Assembly: GCF_012927305.1 (NCBI RefSeq)
Contig: NZ_JABBGH010000003.1
Location: 558,001 to 622,000, forward strand
DNA: 64,000 bases
Source: Hymenobacter polaris
GTDB lineage: Bacteria; Bacteroidota; Bacteroidia; Cytophagales; Hymenobacteraceae
Direction: 5' to 3'
Under the pieces are notes generated by a model that had not been told where the DNA came from, did no database searches, and saw only the letters and a program-made list of their open reading frames with translations. The position numbers and the translations under genes are program-made. This document shows positions 56,930 to 64,000 of the stretch, piece after piece (within the stretch, counting starts at the first letter, position 1; the number at the start of each line of letters is the position of its first letter).

Positions 56930-57574
56930 ATGGAACTGTCCGTATTCAATAGCAAAGGTGAAGACACTGGCCGTAAGGTTACGCTGTCCGACGCCGTGTT
57001 TGGCCGCGAGCCGAACGAGCACGTCATGTACCTTGACGTGAAGCAGTACCTGGCCAATCAACGCCAGGGCACGCACAAATCGAAGGAACGTGCCGAAGTA
57101 GCCCGCACTACCAAAAAGCTGAAGAAGCAAAAAGGTACCGGCGGCGCCCGCGCTGGCTCAATGAAGTCGGGTGTATTCGTAGGCGGTGGCCGTATGTTCG
57201 GTCCTAAGCCTCGCGACTACGGCTTCAAGCTGAACAAGAAAACCAAGCGCCTTGCCCGCTTGTCGGCTCTATCGGTTCTGGCCCGCGAAGGCAAAGTAGC
57301 CTTGGTAGAAAACCTGACCCTAGGGGCTCCCAAGACGAAAGACTTCGTAGCTATCCTCGAAGGCCTAAAGCTCAACAATGGTCGCAAGACGTTGTACGTG
57401 GCTGCTGAGGCTGACAAGAACCTGCTGCTGAGTGCCCGTAACATCCAGAAGGTGAAAGTGGCTACTCCGGTAGCTCTCAACACCCACGACCTGTTGAACA
57501 CCGACACCTTGCTGCTGAGCGAGGAAGGTCTGCGTTCGCTGGAGCAACTCTACACCGCTAACAACGCCGAGTAA
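56930..57574 (+). CDS. rplD: 50S ribosomal protein L4
   Basis: The 214-residue protein has an exit-tunnel loop with RTTKKLKKQKGTGGARAGSM and FVGGGRMFGPKPRDYGFKLN, and the C-terminal LLNTDTLLLSEEGLRSLEQL. Its stop overlaps the rplW start by one base (TAATG). An autoregulatory leader like that of E. coli cannot be recognised before rplC. Confidence 0.95.
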   Translation: MELSVFNSKGEDTGRKVTLSDAVFGREPNEHVMYLDVKQYLANQRQGTHKSKERAEVARTTKKLKKQKGTGGARAGSMKSGVFVGGGRMFGPKPRDYGFKLNKKTKRLARLSALSVLAREGKVALVENLTLGAPKTKDFVAILEGLKLNNGRKTLYVAAEADKNLLLSARNIQKVKVATPVALNTHDLLNTDTLLLSEEGLRSLEQLYTANNAE

Positions 57575-57861
57575 TGAGCACGCTGAAACGCCCCATCATC
57601 ACCGAAAAGGCCACTGGCCTGACCGAAAAAGGCCGCTACGTGTTCGAAGTAGAGCGTACGGCTAACAAGGTGCAGATTAAAAAAGACGTAGAGCAGATGT
57701 ACGGGGTAACCGTAACGAGCATCAACACGATGCGCACCATCGGCAAGGTCAAGTCGAAATTCACCAAAGGTGGCCAGGTTGCTGGCCGCCGCGCCCACGG
57801 CAAAAAAGCCGTTGTGACGCTGAAAGATGGTGATATTATTGATTTCTACGGCAATATCTAA
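57574..57861 (+). CDS. rplW: 50S ribosomal protein L23
   Basis: The 95-residue exit-site protein that docks trigger factor and SRP: TLKRPIITEKATGLTEKGRY, FEVERTANKVQIKKDVEQMY, and the C-terminal GRRAHGKKAVVTLKDGD. It overlaps rplD by one base. Confidence 0.95.
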   Translation: MSTLKRPIITEKATGLTEKGRYVFEVERTANKVQIKKDVEQMYGVTVTSINTMRTIGKVKSKFTKGGQVAGRRAHGKKAVVTLKDGDIIDFYGNI

Positions 57862-57930
57862 TTGCTTAACAAGGTAGGGTGGCCCTAGGGTCGCCCGCCA
57901 TTTTAACCGCCGCAAAAGCAAACGCTAGTA

Positions 57931-58758
57931 ATGGCACTAAAAAAACTCCGTCCCACAACGCCCGGCCAACGCTTCCGCGTGGCCCCGGCTTTCGATGAGC
58001 TTACTGCCTCGACGCCGGAGAAGTCGTTGCTGGCACCACTCAAGAAGAGTGGGGGCCGCAACTCTTCGGGTAAGATGTCTAACCGCTACATCGGCGGTGG
58101 ACACAAGACCCAGTACCGTATCGTGGACTTCAAGCGTGATAAAGCCGGAGTGCCGGCCACGGTGAAGACCATCGAATATGACCCTAACCGCACAGCTCGT
58201 ATCGCCTTGCTGCACTACGCCGACGGTGAGAAGCGCTACATCATCGCTCCTGCTGGCTTGGCCGTGGGTACGCAGATTGTATCTGGTACCGGCGTAGCTC
58301 CTGAAGTTGGCAACGCTTTGCCGCTGCGCGAGATGCCTCTCGGTACCATTGTACACAACATCGAGCTGCAACCCGGCCAAGGTGCCGCCATCGCTCGCTC
58401 AGCTGGCACCTACGCTCAGCTTGTGGCTCGCGAAGACCGCTACGCTACGTTGAAGCTGCCTTCTGGTGAAATGCGCATGGTGCTCGTAACCTGCACTGCT
58501 ACGGTGGGCACTGTTTCGAACGGTGACCACATGAATGTAGTAATGGGCAAAGCTGGCCGCAACCGCTGGGCTGGTCGTCGCCCCCGCGTTCGTGGCGTTG
58601 CTATGAACCCCGTTGACCACCCCATGGGTGGTGGTGAAGGTAAGTCGTCGGGTGGTCACCCGCGTAGCCGCAATGGCATCTTCGCTAAGGGCCAGAAGAC
58701 CCGTAACAAGAATAAGTATTCGGAAAACCTTATTGTCAGCCGGAAAGGCAAAAAATAA
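57931..58758 (+). CDS. rplB: 50S ribosomal protein L2
   Basis: The 275-residue protein next to the peptidyl transferase centre: KLRPTTPGQRFRVAPAFDEL, GGRNSSGKMSNRYIGGGHKT, VGTVSNGDHMNVVMGKAGRN and the conserved VDHPMGGGEGKSSGGHPRSR loop with the essential histidine. The 69-base gap before it contains CCCTAGGG at about 57883-57890. Confidence 0.97.
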   Translation: MALKKLRPTTPGQRFRVAPAFDELTASTPEKSLLAPLKKSGGRNSSGKMSNRYIGGGHKTQYRIVDFKRDKAGVPATVKTIEYDPNRTARIALLHYADGEKRYIIAPAGLAVGTQIVSGTGVAPEVGNALPLREMPLGTIVHNIELQPGQGAAIARSAGTYAQLVAREDRYATLKLPSGEMRMVLVTCTATVGTVSNGDHMNVVMGKAGRNRWAGRRPRVRGVAMNPVDHPMGGGEGKSSGGHPRSRNGIFAKGQKTRNKNKYSENLIVSRKGKK

Positions 58759-58761
58759 CCA

Positions 58762-59040
<279 letters not shown>

Positions 59041-59041
59041 G

Positions 59042-59479
59042 ATGGAAGCAGTAGCCAAACTCCGTAACGTGCCTACCTCGCCGCGCAAAATGCGCTTGGT
59101 AGCCAACTTGGTCCGCGGTAAGCGGGTCACGCAGGCCTTAGGTCTGCTCCGCTTCGAAGCCAATTCGGGTGCCGAAAAGGTAGAGAAACTGCTTTTGTCG
59201 GCCCTAGCCAACTGGCAGCTTAAAAATGCTGATGAGCGCATTGAAGACGCCAACCTGTACGTGACCGAAATTATGGTTGACGAAGGCCGGCAGTTGAAGC
59301 GCCTGCGCCCCGCCCCGCAGGGTCGTGGCCACCGCATTCGCAAGCGTTCGAACCACATCACGCTGACGGTTGGTCCGCAGCGCGAGTCGCAGATGACGAA
59401 AAAAGAAATTAACGCTATGAATCGCGCGCTAACTTCTATCGACGCTGCTACCTCTACCGAAACCCCCGCCAACGCTTAA
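59042..59479 (+). CDS. rplV: 50S ribosomal protein L22
   Basis: The 145-residue tunnel protein starts at MEAVAKLRNVPTSPRKMRLV (59042); an earlier in-frame codon at 58982 lies inside rpsS. ADERIEDANLYVTEIMVDEG, RQLKRLRPAPQGRGHRIRKR and SNHITLTVG identify it. It has a C-terminal extension of about 25 residues rich in Thr, Ala and Ser (TSIDAATSTETPANA). Confidence 0.95.
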   Translation: MEAVAKLRNVPTSPRKMRLVANLVRGKRVTQALGLLRFEANSGAEKVEKLLLSALANWQLKNADERIEDANLYVTEIMVDEGRQLKRLRPAPQGRGHRIRKRSNHITLTVGPQRESQMTKKEINAMNRALTSIDAATSTETPANA

Positions 59480-59485
59480 TCTATC

Positions 59486-60379
59486 ATGGGACAGAAAGTA
59501 AATCCCGTCGGTTTCCGCCTCGGCGTTATCAAAGGCTGGGACTCTAACTGGTACGGCGGCAAAGATTTTGCCGACAAGCTGGTAGAGGATGAGAAAATTC
59601 GCAAGTACATCAACGCTCGTATCCAAAAGGGTGGTATTTCGCGCATTGTTATCGAGCGCACGCTGAAGCGCATTACTATTACCATTAACACGGCTCGTCC
59701 GGGTGTAGTAATTGGTAAAGGCGGCCAAGAGGTTGATAAAATCAAAGACGAACTCAAGGAAATTACCAAAAAGGATGTTCAAATCAACATCTTCGAGATT
59801 AAGCGTCCTGAGTTGGATGCTCGCCTAGTGGGCGAGAGCATCGCGCAGCAGTTAGCTGCCCGTATCTCATTCCGCCGCGCCATGAAGATGTCGATTCAGG
59901 CCGCACTTCGTGCCGGTGCTGAAGGTATCAAGATTCAGTGCGGTGGTCGCCTAGGCGGTGCTGAAATTGCCCGTTCGGAGCAGTATAAGGAAGGCCGCAC
60001 GCCGCTGCACACCCTGCGCGCTGACATTGACTATGCCCTCTCGGAAGCGCAGACGGTGTATGGCAAAATCGGCATCAAAGTATGGGTGATGCGCGGGGAA
60101 ATATTTGGTAAGCCTGACTTGTCGCCTAACCAAGCTCCGGCTGGCGGCCAGGGTGGCGATGACCGTGGTGGCCGTGGTGACCGCGACCGTGGCCCACGTG
60201 GTGACCGCGATGGCCGTGACCGTGGCCCACGCCGCGATGGCCAAGGTGGAGGTGACCGTGGTCCGCGCCGTGATGGCGGTGCGGGTGGAGCTTCCCGTGG
60301 TGGCCAGGGTGGCGGCAACCGGGGCGGCGCCGGTAGTGGTGCTCCTCGTGGTGGCCAAGGTGGTGGTCCCCGCCGGTAA
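59486..60379 (+). CDS. rpsC: 30S ribosomal protein S3 with RGG-rich C-terminal tail
   Basis: Residues 1-212 are a normal S3: MGQKVNPVGFRLGVIKGWDS, the KH domain with VVIGKGGQEVDKIKDEL, RISFRRAMKMSIQAALRAGA, GIKIQCGGRLGGAEIARSEQ and KIGIKVWVMRGEIFGKP. Residues 215-297 are an extra tail of almost only Gly, Arg and Asp with a few Pro, Gln, Ala and Asn (GGRGDRDRGPRGDRDGRD, GGNRGGAGSGAPRGGQGG), resembling eukaryotic RGG boxes. Total length 297 compares with about 233 in E. coli. S3 lines the mRNA entry tunnel. Confidence 0.96.
   Translation: MGQKVNPVGFRLGVIKGWDSNWYGGKDFADKLVEDEKIRKYINARIQKGGISRIVIERTLKRITITINTARPGVVIGKGGQEVDKIKDELKEITKKDVQINIFEIKRPELDARLVGESIAQQLAARISFRRAMKMSIQAALRAGAEGIKIQCGGRLGGAEIARSEQYKEGRTPLHTLRADIDYALSEAQTVYGKIGIKVWVMRGEIFGKPDLSPNQAPAGGQGGDDRGGRGDRDRGPRGDRDGRDRGPRRDGQGGGDRGPRRDGGAGGASRGGQGGGNRGGAGSGAPRGGQGGGPRR
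60137..60376 (+). repeat. Degenerate GGT/CGT-rich repeat coding the S3 tail
   Basis: This 240-base stretch consists of repeated GGTGACCGCGACCGTGG-like units and GGTGGCCAAGGTGG-like units. The units are imperfect but clearly related, which suggests growth by duplication and a possible difference in tail length between strains. Confidence 0.75.
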
Positions 60380-60398
60380 TCTATAGTTTGAAGGCCTT

Positions 60399-60434
60399 AA
60401 CCCTAGTCTGAACTATCCAGTGCAGGCTAGGGTT
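60399..60434 (+). repeat. 12-bp inverted repeat after rpsC
   Basis: AACCCTAGTCTG (60399-60410) pairs with CAGGCTAGGGTT (60423-60434) with one G-U around 12 bases. It lies in the 94-base gap between rpsC and rplP. A T-rich tract (TTTTTTTAGTTTCTTTCTC, about 60448-60470) follows, so partial termination is possible. Confidence 0.65.
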
Positions 60435-60473
60435 TAGTGCAAATATTTTTTTAGTTTCTTTCTCTTTTTTAAC

Positions 60474-60902
60474 ATGTTACAACCGAAAAGGACCAAGTAT
60501 CGCAAGATGCAAAAGGGTCGCGTGACTGGCTTGGCCTACCGCGGCAGCTCCATAGACTTCGGTTCGTTCGCTATCAAGTCGCTGGAGACTTCATGGATTA
60601 CGGCTCGCCAGATTGAGGCAGCTCGTATTGCCGTGACCCGTGCTATGAAACGCGAAGGGCAAGTATGGATTCGCATTTTCCCCGACAAACCCATTACCAA
60701 GAAGCCGGCTGAAGTGCGGATGGGTAAGGGTAAAGGTGCCCCTGAGTATTGGGTAGCTTGCGTAAAGCCAGGAATGATTTTGTTTGAATCGGATGGCGTG
60801 AGCCTCGAAACTGCCAAAGAGTCGCTACGCCTAGCGGCCCAGAAGCTGCCGGTTCGTACCTCATTTGTAGTTCGTCGCGACTTCGAAGAATCTGCTGCCT
60901 AA
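60474..60902 (+). CDS. rplP: 50S ribosomal protein L16
   Basis: The 142-residue protein binds near the tRNA elbow: MLQPKRTKYRKMQKGRVTGL, ARQIEAARIAVTRAMKREGQ, IRIFPDKPITKKPAEVRMGK, GKGAPEYWVACVKPG. Normal length. It is followed 3 bases later by rpmC. Confidence 0.97.
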   Translation: MLQPKRTKYRKMQKGRVTGLAYRGSSIDFGSFAIKSLETSWITARQIEAARIAVTRAMKREGQVWIRIFPDKPITKKPAEVRMGKGKGAPEYWVACVKPGMILFESDGVSLETAKESLRLAAQKLPVRTSFVVRRDFEESAA

Positions 60903-60905
60903 CCG

Positions 60906-61115
60906 ATGAAAAGCACTGAACTCCGCGCCCTGTCTTTAGAAGACCTGCGCACTCAACTTAAAACTGAGCAAACCAACGGCCAGCAGTTGCGCTTTGCGCA
61001 CGCTATCAGCCCGCTCGAAAACCCGGCCCGTTTGAAGGTCAACCGCAAAACCGTTGCTCGCCTGCAAACGGAGCTTTCGCGTCGGAATAATGAGCAGGCT
61101 TCTAACCAAGCTTAG
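60906..61115 (+). CDS. rpmC: 50S ribosomal protein L29
   Basis: This 69-residue two-helix protein at the exit site reads MKSTELRALSLEDLRTQLKT, LRFAHAISPLENPARLKVNR, TVARLQTELSRRNNEQ. It lies in the canonical rplP-rpmC-rpsQ order with 2- to 3-base gaps. Confidence 0.95.
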   Translation: MKSTELRALSLEDLRTQLKTEQTNGQQLRFAHAISPLENPARLKVNRKTVARLQTELSRRNNEQASNQA

Positions 61116-61117
61116 TA

Positions 61118-61417
61118 ATGGAACCGACTCAAGAAAACCTGTTGCCGGCTCACAACGCCGCTTCCGACCGTAACCTGCGGAAGGAAATCGTCGGCAAGGT
61201 AACTAGCAGCAAGATGGACAAGTCCATCACGGTGGCTGTTGTGGTAAAGCAGCAGCACCCAATTTACGGCAAGTTTGTGAGCAAGACGACCAAGTTTCAC
61301 GCTCACGATGAGAAAAACGAGTGTGGCGAAGGCGATACGGTGCGCATCATGAGCACTCGCCCGCTAAGCAAGACTAAGCGCTGGCGTTTAGTTGAAATTG
61401 TTGAACGTGCTAAATAA
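61118..61417 (+). CDS. rpsQ: 30S ribosomal protein S17
   Basis: The 99-residue OB-fold protein has NLRKEIVGKVTSSKMDKSIT, VKQQHPIYGKFVSKTTKFHA and EGDTVRIMSTRPLSKTKRWR. The N-terminus is about 12 residues longer (MEPTQENLLPAHN) than in E. coli. Confidence 0.96.
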   Translation: MEPTQENLLPAHNAASDRNLRKEIVGKVTSSKMDKSITVAVVVKQQHPIYGKFVSKTTKFHAHDEKNECGEGDTVRIMSTRPLSKTKRWRLVEIVERAK

Positions 61418-61426
61418 TCCTGAACG

Positions 61427-61795
61427 ATGATACAGCAAGAATCCCGCCTCACGGTGGCCGATAATAGCGGCGCCAAGGAAGTGCTCTGCATCCGCGTATT
61501 GGGTGGCACGGGCAAGAAATACGCAACGGTTGGCGATAAAATCGTGGTAGCTATTAAATCGGCAATTCCTTCGGGAAACGCTAAAAAAGGTACCGTAAGC
61601 AAAGCCGTTATCGTGCGTACTAAGAAGGAAATTCGCCGCAAGGACGGTTCCTATATCCGCTTCGATGATAACGCTGCCGTGTTGCTTAATAACAACGACG
61701 AACCGCGTGGCACACGCATTTTCGGGCCGGTGGCCCGTGAGTTGCGCGAGAAGCAATTTATGAAAATCGTATCCCTAGCCCCTGAAGTAATCTAA
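61427..61795 (+). CDS. rplN: 50S ribosomal protein L14
   Basis: The 122-residue protein at the subunit interface: MIQQESRLTVADNSGAKEVL, CIRVLGGTGKKYATVGDKIV, YIRFDDNAAVLLNNNDEPRG, TRIFGPVARELREKQFMKIV. Its length is the family standard. Confidence 0.97.
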   Translation: MIQQESRLTVADNSGAKEVLCIRVLGGTGKKYATVGDKIVVAIKSAIPSGNAKKGTVSKAVIVRTKKEIRRKDGSYIRFDDNAAVLLNNNDEPRGTRIFGPVARELREKQFMKIVSLAPEVI

Positions 61796-61799
61796 AGCT

Positions 61800-62063
61800 A
61801 TGGCAACGAAAGCAAAAGCAGCCCCCGTACACTTGCACGTGAAAACGGGCGACAACGTACTCGTAATTGCCGGTGATGAGAAAGGCAAGCGTGGCGTTAT
61901 TAAGTCGGTGAATCGCTCGACCCAGCGCGTCATCGTGGAAGGCCTTAACCTGGTGACTAAGCACAACAAGCCGAGTGCGAAGAACCCTCAGGGTGGCATC
62001 ACTAAAATCGAAAGCCCGATGCACGTGTCAAACGTGAAGAAGGTTGATTCGGCCAACGCTTAA
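61800..62063 (+). CDS. rplX: 50S ribosomal protein L24
   Basis: The 87-residue KOW protein: VKTGDNVLVIAGDEKGKRGV, GLNLVTKHNKPSAKNPQGGI, ESPMHVSNV. It is slightly shorter than the E. coli protein (104). It lies 4 bases after rplN and 12 before rplE. Confidence 0.95.
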   Translation: MATKAKAAPVHLHVKTGDNVLVIAGDEKGKRGVIKSVNRSTQRVIVEGLNLVTKHNKPSAKNPQGGITKIESPMHVSNVKKVDSANA

Positions 62064-62075
62064 CCCGCTACGACT

Positions 62076-62633
62076 ATGGCCCGACTAAAAGATAAATACG
62101 AGAAAGAAGTAGTACCTGCGCTCCAGGAGAAATTCCAATATAAGAGCATTATGCAGGTACCGCGCATCACCAAAATCTGCATTAACCGCGGCATCGGTGC
62201 CGCGGTGGCTGATAAGAAATTGGTTGATAATGGAGTAGAGGAGTTGACCACTATCTCTGGCCAGAAGGCAGTGCCGACTATCGCTAAGCGCTCGGTATCT
62301 AACTTCAAGCTCCGCGAGGGAATGCCTATTGGCGCGCGTGTAACGCTACGTGGTGAGCGCATGTACGAGTTTCTGGACCGCCTGCTGACGGTGGCCCTGC
62401 CCCGTGTGCGTGATTTCAAAGGAATTAATGATAAAGGCTTCGATGGCCGTGGCAACTACACACTCGGCGTGAAGGAGCAAATCATTTTTCCGGAGATTTC
62501 GATTGACAAAATCAAAGGCATCTCGGGTATGGACATCACCTTCGTGACGACCGCCGAAAACGATGAGCAGAGCTACGAGCTGCTCCGCGCCTTCGGGATG
62601 CCCTTCGCTAACGCTAAAAAGGACGCTCAATAA
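62076..62633 (+). CDS. rplE: 50S ribosomal protein L5
   Basis: The 185-residue 5S-rRNA-binding protein: LKDKYEKEVVPALQEKFQYK, VPRITKICINRGIGAAVADK, IAKRSVSNFKLREGMPIGAR, GRGNYTLGVKEQIIFPEISI. The stop shares a base with the rpsN start (TAATG). Confidence 0.97.
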   Translation: MARLKDKYEKEVVPALQEKFQYKSIMQVPRITKICINRGIGAAVADKKLVDNGVEELTTISGQKAVPTIAKRSVSNFKLREGMPIGARVTLRGERMYEFLDRLLTVALPRVRDFKGINDKGFDGRGNYTLGVKEQIIFPEISIDKIKGISGMDITFVTTAENDEQSYELLRAFGMPFANAKKDAQ

Positions 62634-62902
62634 TGGCTAAAGAATCCATCAAAGCCCGGGCCCGCAAGCGCGTTGCCCTGGTAGCCCGCTACGCCGAGAA
62701 GCGTAAGGCTCTGAAAGCTGCCGGCGACTATGCCGGCCTCGACAAGCTGCCCCGCAACGCTTCGCCTGTGCGCTTGCACAACCGCGATATGATTGATGGC
62801 CGCCCCCGTGGCTACATGCGTAAGTTTGGCATCAGCCGCGTTCGTTTCCGCGAGATGGCACTGGCCGGTAAAATTCCCGGCGTGACCAAGTCAAGCTGGT
62901 AA
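62633..62902 (+). CDS. rpsN: 30S ribosomal protein S14 (zinc-independent)
   Basis: The 89-residue long form lacks the zinc-binding cysteines: MAKESIKARARKRVALVARY, LPRNASPVRLHNRDMIDGRP, MRKFGISRVRFREMALAGKI, PGVTKSSW. A terminator follows directly, which is unusual since rpsH normally continues the transcript. Confidence 0.97.
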   Translation: MAKESIKARARKRVALVARYAEKRKALKAAGDYAGLDKLPRNASPVRLHNRDMIDGRPRGYMRKFGISRVRFREMALAGKIPGVTKSSW

Positions 62903-62918
62903 GCACCCTAGGGTGCTT
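62901..62918. repeat. Short palindrome at the rpsN stop codon
   Basis: AAGCACCCTAGGGTGCTT is an 18-base perfect palindrome centred on CCTAGG. Its first two bases are the last two of the rpsN stop codon. It directly precedes the terminator hairpin. Confidence 0.85.
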
Positions 62919-62927
62919 TACACAAAG

Positions 62928-62961
62928 AAACCTCCTATTGTATAGATTGGAGGTTTTTTTG
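62928..62961 (+). terminator. Terminator between rpsN and rpsH
   Basis: AAACCTCC pairs with GGAGGTTT around a 13-base loop and is followed by four further T (T7 in total). It is a complete Rho-independent terminator inside what is a continuous spc operon in most bacteria. Confidence 0.85.
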
Positions 62962-62998
62962 TGCGAAGCACCCCAGAGTGGATTTATTATACTAGCAC

Positions 62999-63030
62999 TT
63001 GCATAAGTGGCACGTTGTCTGCTACCTTTG
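62999..63030 (+). promoter_or_regulatory. Promoter P1 upstream of rpsH
   Basis: TTG (62999-63001), a 21-base spacer and TACCTTTG (63023-63030). It would give a leader of about 178 bases before rpsH. Together with the terminator before it, this restarts transcription of the second half of the spc genes. The rest of the 312-base gap, apart from the second promoter, shows nothing clear. Confidence 0.8.
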
Positions 63031-63175
63031 CACCCCGAAATAGAATATTGTGGGCTTACCCACCCGCTTTGGCAGGTTGCCGAAAGAAACCATGGGCCGC
63101 GCCCCGAAAGCCGAGCCCAGTAGTCTTAACTGGAATTTCGCTGTAGGGCTATTAGCTACTGCTGCGAAATTTTCT

Positions 63176-63183
63176 TATCTTTG
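63176..63183 (+). promoter_or_regulatory. Promoter P2 (-7 element) of rpsH
   Basis: TATCTTTG is an exact -7 match. TTA, not TTG, lies near the expected -33 position (63152-63154). Transcription would begin about 25 bases before the rpsH ATG. Confidence 0.65.
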
Positions 63184-63214
63184 CGGCCCCAAGTTGTGGG
63201 CCATTTATAACTAA

Positions 63215-63613
63215 ATGAATACTGACCCGATTGCCGATTACCTAACCCGGGTACGCAACGCCCAGAAGGCGGGGCACCGCGTGGTGGAAATCCCGGCCAG
63301 CAACATCAAAAAGGAAATGACGAAGGTGCTCTATCAAAAGGGCTACATTCAGAGCTACCGTTTTGATGATACCTCTGCGCAGGGCGTAATTAAGATTGCG
63401 CTTAAGTACAATCCTACTACGAAAGCTCCGGCCATTACTAAGCTAGAGCGCATAAGCACGCCTGGCTTGCGCCAGTATGCGCACGTAGAGAACCTGCCGC
63501 GTGTATTGAGTGGCCTAGGCATTGCCATTCTCTCGACCTCGAAGGGGGTAATGACTGAGAAGGAAGCTAAGAACGAGAACGTGGGCGGCGAGGTGCTGTG
63601 CTACGTGTACTAA
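63215..63613 (+). CDS. rpsH: 30S ribosomal protein S8
   Basis: The 132-residue 16S-binding protein: MNTDPIADYLTRVRNAQKAG, VVEIPASNIKKEMTKVLYQK, RISTPGLRQYAHVENLPRVL, GLGIAILSTSKGVMTEKEAK, VGGEVLCYVY. Its regulatory leader known from E. coli (spc operon control at rplE) is not recognisable here. It has its own promoters. Confidence 0.97.
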   Translation: MNTDPIADYLTRVRNAQKAGHRVVEIPASNIKKEMTKVLYQKGYIQSYRFDDTSAQGVIKIALKYNPTTKAPAITKLERISTPGLRQYAHVENLPRVLSGLGIAILSTSKGVMTEKEAKNENVGGEVLCYVY

Positions 63614-63635
63614 CCCGCTAAGCAGTAGTATCTAT

Positions 63636-64000
63636 ATGTCCCGCATTGGTAAACTGCCGATAAGCCTGCCCAGTGGCGTGCAGGTATCGGTTGATAAAGA
63701 CAACACCGTTACGGTGAAAGGCCCTAAGGGCACGCTTACGCAGGCCGTGGACCGCGACATCACGGTGGCTACCGAAGATGGTAACCTGATAGTGAGCCGG
63801 CCCACCGAGCAGAAGCGCCATAAGGCTATGCATGGCCTCTACCGTTCGCTCATCAATAACATGATTACCGGCGTGAGTACTGGTTATGAGCACAAGCTTG
63901 AGTTAGTAGGGGTAGGCTATAAGGCTGCCCTAGCTAACGGCGCATTAGAATTGTCGCTGGGCTATTCGCACAATGTGTACCTAGCTATGCCCCCCGAAGT
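63636..64000 (+). CDS. rplF: 50S ribosomal protein L6, N-terminal part
   Basis: From ATG 63636 to the right edge about 121 codons are present: MSRIGKLPISLPSGVQVSVD, TVTVKGPKGTLTQAV, HGLYRSLINNMITGVSTGYE, ELVGVGYKAALANGALELSL. The C-terminal third is outside the window. It lies 22 bases after rpsH. Confidence 0.96.
   Translation, partial: MSRIGKLPISLPSGVQVSVDKDNTVTVKGPKGTLTQAVDRDITVATEDGNLIVSRPTEQKRHKAMHGLYRSLINNMITGVSTGYEHKLELVGVGYKAALANGALELSLGYSHNVYLAMPPE

Noticed and set aside
62961..63146. A 61-codon open frame between rpsN and rpsH
   Set aside because: It starts at a non-ATG codon inside the terminator region, runs through promoter P1 and has no known family. Not coding.
63092..63214. 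A 40-codon ATG frame ending directly before the rpsH start codon
   Set aside because: It overlaps promoter P2 and the product (MGRAPKAEPSS...) matches nothing I know. The exact abutment is notable but is more likely chance; conservation of the peptide in relatives would change this.

Overview
The window comes from a high-GC (about 60% by eye) member of the Bacteroidota, most likely Hymenobacter or a close relative in Hymenobacteraceae. The evidence is a secreted protein with a C-terminal type IX secretion sorting domain, many promoters of the Bacteroidota form TTG-N20-TAnnTTTG, almost no Shine-Dalgarno sequences, the locus orders rpsU-xerC-hpf and tRNA-Tyr/Gly/Thr-tuf-tRNA-Trp-secE-nusG, and the protein sequences themselves. 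The genus assignment is inference.

Layout. 1-3.1 kb: the start of uvrB (leftward), a small unknown protein, and a leftward ECF sigma factor followed by a membrane-anchored beta-barrel protein. 3.3-5.6 kb: wrbA, aroE and a DedA protein. 6.0-8.3 kb: an AT-rich secreted T9SS substrate. 8.4-10.8 kb: a ComA-like phosphosulfolactate synthase and a TPR protein. 10.9-16.3 kb: a leftward capsule/exopolysaccharide operon (Wza-type export lipoprotein, Wzc-type tyrosine autokinase, CpsB/YwqE-type phosphatase, NAD-dependent epimerase). 16.4-19.2 kb: acyl-CoA dehydrogenase, then rpsU-xerC-hpf. 19.4-24.2 kb: SAM-cycle genes metK and ahcY around a methyltransferase. 24.3-37.3 kb: mixed metabolic, envelope and housekeeping genes (LLM oxidoreductase, SDR, CNNM/CorC protein, two glycosyltransferases, ECF sigma plus anti-sigma, gmk, nadD, frr, pyrH, a biotinyl protein, an M1 aminopeptidase).

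37.4-64 kb is the gene-expression core: three tRNAs, tuf, tRNA-Trp, secE, nusG, rplKAJL, rpoB, rpoC, a small low-GC insertion, a DUF3467 gene, the str operon (rpsL, rpsG, fusA, rpsJ), then rplC-D-W-B, rpsS, rplV, rpsC, rplP, rpmC, rpsQ, rplN-X-E, rpsN, a terminator and new promoters, rpsH and the start of rplF.

The most unusual features are not protein genes. First, the palindrome CCTAGG is spread through the window at about four times the number expected from base composition, in coding and non-coding DNA alike. Second, many gene boundaries, including those inside the rplL-rpoB-rpoC and rpsL-rpsG-fusA operons, hold long, nearly perfect inverted repeats whose stems differ in sequence, several with CCTAGG in the loop or centre. 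Third, ribosomal protein S3 carries an RGG-rich tail of about 80 residues. Fourth, rpoB appears to start at TTG. No CRISPR array, rRNA operon, complete insertion sequence or prophage was seen.
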